Part shown: positions 30,852 through 33,305 of the stretch, piece after piece
Numbering within the stretch: position 1 is the first letter of the stretch
Layout: each line of letters starts with the position of its first letter
DNA from: a virus
Reading direction: 5' to 3' (one strand)
Virus record (IMG/VR): IMGVR_UViG_3300010885_049979
Coordinates: 1-33,305 of that record
Length of the DNA: 33,305 nt
The notes under the pieces: model-generated
Databases searched by the model: none
Told to the model about the DNA's origin: nothing
The model's input: the letters and a program-made list of their open reading frames with translations, nothing else
Translations under genes and position numbers: made by a program

Positions 30852-33037
30852 GTGGTATTATGCTTACTGTGTGGGGCGGCAGTTTTATTGCAACAGTAAC
30901 TAGCGGACCTTTTTTGTATGTCTGGGGACAGGCTGGTAGTGGTCAGCTGGGCCTTGGTAATGGTACAAATAGATCCAGCCCCGTACAGCTCGGCACGTCA
31001 ATTAATTGGTCCAATATTGCTGGTAATATTGCTGGTGGTGCTACCCACACTATAGCCACCAAAACCGATGGTACTTTGTGGCTTTGGGGCGGCGGTAGTT
31101 ACGGTCAGCTGGGTAATAATACAAATGTGGCTGTATTGAGCCCTATTCAGGTGGGTGCTTTAACTACCTGGTCTAAAGTTAATACTGGGGATTATCATTC
31201 TGCGGCTATTAAAACCGATGGTACTTTGTGGACCTGGGGGCGTAATGATCAAGGCCAACTGGGAGATGGAACAGCAATAGCTAGATCCAGCCCTATACAG
31301 GTTGGTGCATTGACTACCTGGTCTCAAATTGCTAATAATAGACATACTATAGCCCTTAAAACCGATGGTACATTGTGGGCTTTTGGATACAATACTTCCG
31401 GTCAACTGGGTGATAATACTAGCGTACCTAGATCTAGCCCTGTTCAGATTGGTTCTTTGACTACCTGGTCTCAGATTTCTGTTCATTTAAGAGGCACTAT
31501 GGCTATTAAAACTGATGGTACATTGTGGCTTTGGGGTAATAGTAATTATGGGCGTATGGGTGATAACAATACAATAGCTAGATCCAGCCCTGTCCAAATA
31601 GGTGCATTAACTAATTGGTCTAAGATCGCCGCTGGCCAGGAGCACTCCGTAGCTGTTAAAACAGATGGTTCGTTGTGGATCTGGGGGCGTAATAATAACG
31701 GCCAACTGGGAGATAGTACAACAATAAGTAAATCCAGCCCCGTACAAGTTGGTGCACTTGTATATGGTTGGTCACAAATTGGTGCGGGCACCCATTCTAT
31801 GGCCATTAGAGCCGATGGTACATTGTGGGCTGTGGGAAATAATGGTAACGGTGGTCTAGGTGATAATACAACAATAAGTAAATCCAGTCCTGTACAGGTA
31901 GGATCATTAACTACCTGGTCAAGTTTATTTACTTCTAGCGGTGGCTTTTTTAACGGTACCTTAGCCATTAAAACTGATGGTACAATGTGGGTCTGGGGAC
32001 AAAATAATAATGGCCAGGTGGGAGATAATACATTAATAGATAGATCTAGCCCTGTCCAGATTGGCGCATTAACCACCTGGTCCAAGACTGCTAGTGGTGG
32101 TGCTCATTCTATGGCCATTAAAACCGATGGTACATTATGGACCTGGGGAGAAAACGCTCAGGGTAAGTTGGGTGATAATACATCATCAATAAATAGATCC
32201 AGCCCTGTCCAAATAGGCGCATTAACCACATGGTCTCAAATTGCTGGTGGTAGTACCCATTCTATGGCCCTAAAAACAGATGGTACAATATGGACCTGGG
32301 GTAGAAATTCTTTTGGGCAACTGGGTGATAGTACAGGGTATGTTAATAAATCCAGCCCCGTACAGGTAGGGTCATTAACTACCTGGTCTCAGATTAATAC
32401 TGGTGGGCTTCACAATATAGCCATTAAAACCGATGGTACGTTGTGGACCTGGGGGCGTAATAATAACGGCCAACTGGGTGATAATACAGTAATACATAGA
32501 TCTAGTCCTGTACAGGTTGGCGCTTTGACTACCTGGTCAAAGATCGCTGGTGGAGAAAGTTATTCTTTAGCCATTAAAACTGATGGTACATTGTGGTCTT
32601 TTGGATATAATACGTTTGGCCAGCTGGGTAATAACACAACCGCTGGTAATAGTTCAAGTCCTGTACAGGTGGGGTCATTAACTACCTGGTCCAAGATTTC
32701 TGGTGGTCAAAATCACACCGTGGCTGCTAAAACTGATAGTGCATTATGGACCTGGGGTAGGAATGAAACCGGGCAACTGGGTGATAATACAGTAATAAAT
32801 AAATCTAGTCCTATACAGGTTGGCCTCACCCCTGGAGCTACTTGGTCAAAAATTGCTAGCGCTGATCATACTATAGCCCTTAAAACCGATGGTACAATGT
32901 GGCTCTGGGGACGAAATAGTTATGGTTCGCTGGGTGATAATACATTAATAGATAGATCCAGCCCCGTTCAGATTGGTACATCAAATACCTGGTCGTTAGT
33001 TACTACTGGTCAATATCACAACATGGCCATAGGATAA
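30848..33037 (+). CDS. RCC1-repeat double beta-propeller, fibre-associated
   Basis: A 729-residue protein made almost wholly of RCC1-type repeats of about 51 residues. I count fourteen (R/K)SSP(V/I)Q(V/I)G blades, each followed by TTWS.I..G..H..AIKTDGTL and W.WG.N..GQLGDNT. RCC1 folds as a seven-bladed propeller from seven repeats, so fourteen fits two propellers in one chain. A short hydrophobic start (MSGIMLTVWGGSFIATVTSG) precedes the blades. ATG 30848 overlaps the TGA of the fibre gene (ATGA) and is preferred over an upstream TTG-type start. Position after a fibre and before another fibre gene suggests a receptor-binding tip. Gene is intact. Family function in eukaryotes (GTPase exchange) is not implied. 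Confidence 0.85.
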   Translation: MSGIMLTVWGGSFIATVTSGPFLYVWGQAGSGQLGLGNGTNRSSPVQLGTSINWSNIAGNIAGGATHTIATKTDGTLWLWGGGSYGQLGNNTNVAVLSPIQVGALTTWSKVNTGDYHSAAIKTDGTLWTWGRNDQGQLGDGTAIARSSPIQVGALTTWSQIANNRHTIALKTDGTLWAFGYNTSGQLGDNTSVPRSSPVQIGSLTTWSQISVHLRGTMAIKTDGTLWLWGNSNYGRMGDNNTIARSSPVQIGALTNWSKIAAGQEHSVAVKTDGSLWIWGRNNNGQLGDSTTISKSSPVQVGALVYGWSQIGAGTHSMAIRADGTLWAVGNNGNGGLGDNTTISKSSPVQVGSLTTWSSLFTSSGGFFNGTLAIKTDGTMWVWGQNNNGQVGDNTLIDRSSPVQIGALTTWSKTASGGAHSMAIKTDGTLWTWGENAQGKLGDNTSSINRSSPVQIGALTTWSQIAGGSTHSMALKTDGTIWTWGRNSFGQLGDSTGYVNKSSPVQVGSLTTWSQINTGGLHNIAIKTDGTLWTWGRNNNGQLGDNTVIHRSSPVQVGALTTWSKIAGGESYSLAIKTDGTLWSFGYNTFGQLGNNTTAGNSSSPVQVGSLTTWSKISGGQNHTVAAKTDSALWTWGRNETGQLGDNTVINKSSPIQVGLTPGATWSKIASADHTIALKTDGTMWLWGRNSYGSLGDNTLIDRSSPVQIGTSNTWSLVTTGQYHNMAIG
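30905..33030 (+). repeat. Fourteen tandem coding repeats of about 150 bp
   Basis: Recurring DNA blocks such as AAAACCGATGGTAC(A/T)TTGTGG, AGATCCAGCCC and ACTACCTGGTC recur every 145-160 bp. Several copies are nearly identical at DNA level, showing recent duplication or gene conversion between blades. Confidence 0.9.
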
Positions 33038-33127
33038 TATATGTACATGATTTTTATACAAACAATTAGATGCGTAGATCTACCCAGTGTTCAAATTTGT
33101 TTATGAACCCGTGCCCTCCGATTAACG

Positions 33128-33135
33128 TATAAATA
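33128..33135 (+). promoter_or_regulatory. T4-type late promoter before the last fibre gene
   Basis: A perfect TATAAATA, 28 nt before ATG 33164, with AGGA in the leader. The 126-bp gap between the RCC1 gene and this start otherwise holds a short palindrome (GTAGATCTAC, 33074-33083) without a T-run. Confidence 0.85.
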
Positions 33136-33163
33136 TTACAAAGCATTTAAATAGGATTAAAAA

Positions 33164-33305
33164 ATGGCGTATATCGGAACAGCACCCTCTGTATCTATAG
33201 CTAACACCCTGATCTCTGGTAATATTATCAGTTCGCAGATTACTTCGGTGGCTAACACCCAGATCACCGGCAACATTATTAGTTCCCAGATTACTTCGGT
33301 AGCCA
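33164..33305 (+). CDS. Tail fibre protein, start only (runs off the window)
   Basis: The first 47 codons read MAYIGTAPSVSIANTLISGN and then tandem NIISSQITSVANTQITG units. It shares the MAY(I/L)G(T/Q)(A/P)P opening with the broken fibre gene at 29786, so both are paralogues with a common baseplate-attachment end. The 51-bp units (copies at about 33206-33256 and 33257-33305) are nearly identical and code for a fibre shaft. The end lies outside the window. Confidence 0.8.
   Translation, partial: MAYIGTAPSVSIANTLISGNIISSQITSVANTQITGNIISSQITSVA

Noticed and set aside
33074-33083. Terminator after the RCC1 gene
   Set aside because: GTAGATCTAC is a short palindrome with no T-run; no convincing terminator was seen there.

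Overview
This AT-rich window comes from the genome of a T4-like tailed phage (contractile-tailed myovirus). Many genes match T4 proteins in sequence and order: gp33-gp59-gp32 at the left, then gp26, a gp54-type tube protein, gp4, gp48, gp53, a gp27-type hub, gp5-type lysozyme, PAAR tip, gp25, gp6, a gp7-type wedge, gp8 and a DUF4815-type protein, ending in tail-fibre genes. T4-type late promoters (TATAAATA) precede several structural genes. The style (DUF4815 protein, small conserved proteins, many repeat-rich fibre genes) resembles marine or freshwater cyanophage and pelagiphage-type relatives of T4. The host is not certain. The phage-borne tmRNA is circularly permuted (two-piece), a form known from alphaproteobacteria, some betaproteobacteria and cyanobacteria, and its ten-residue tag ANDSAYRLAA looks more like the short proteobacterial tags.

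Left region (1-3713, + strand): permuted tmRNA gene, membrane-anchored SleB-type cell-wall hydrolase, small three-helix membrane protein, late-transcription coactivator gp33, helicase loader gp59, three small proteins, ssDNA-binding protein gp32 (without cysteines) and a small basic secreted protein, closed by a bidirectional terminator at 3714-3738.

Leftward tail block (9361 down to 3742, - strand): gp4 head-completion nuclease, an unrecognised conserved protein, tail-tube-fold protein (gp54-type), gp26 with a canonical -1 slippery heptamer that would fuse it to a 66-codon extension, a membrane protein with a Gly-Phe-rich tail, and a long repeat-containing protein that is the best tape-measure candidate. 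The block is probably transcribed from a late promoter at 9387-9394.

Rightward baseplate block (9403-29119, + strand): gp48, gp53, gp27-type hub, OB-fold/lysozyme protein, a central spike with an M15 peptidase domain interrupted by one in-frame TAA, an unknown protein, PAAR tip, then gp25, gp6, gp7-type, a small structural protein, gp8 and the 1760-residue DUF4815-type protein. The genes from gp48 to PAAR are joined by short overlaps, mostly TAATG, suggesting translational coupling.

Fibre block (29212-33305, + strand): two short virion-type proteins, a tail-fibre gene broken by a two-base frameshift, a 14-repeat RCC1 protein (two predicted seven-bladed propellers) and the start of another fibre gene running off the window.

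The most noteworthy items are the permuted phage tmRNA, the gp26 -1 frameshift candidate placed like the lambda G/GT tail chaperones, two late promoters only 5 nt from start codons, the interrupted spike and fibre genes, and the double RCC1 propeller.
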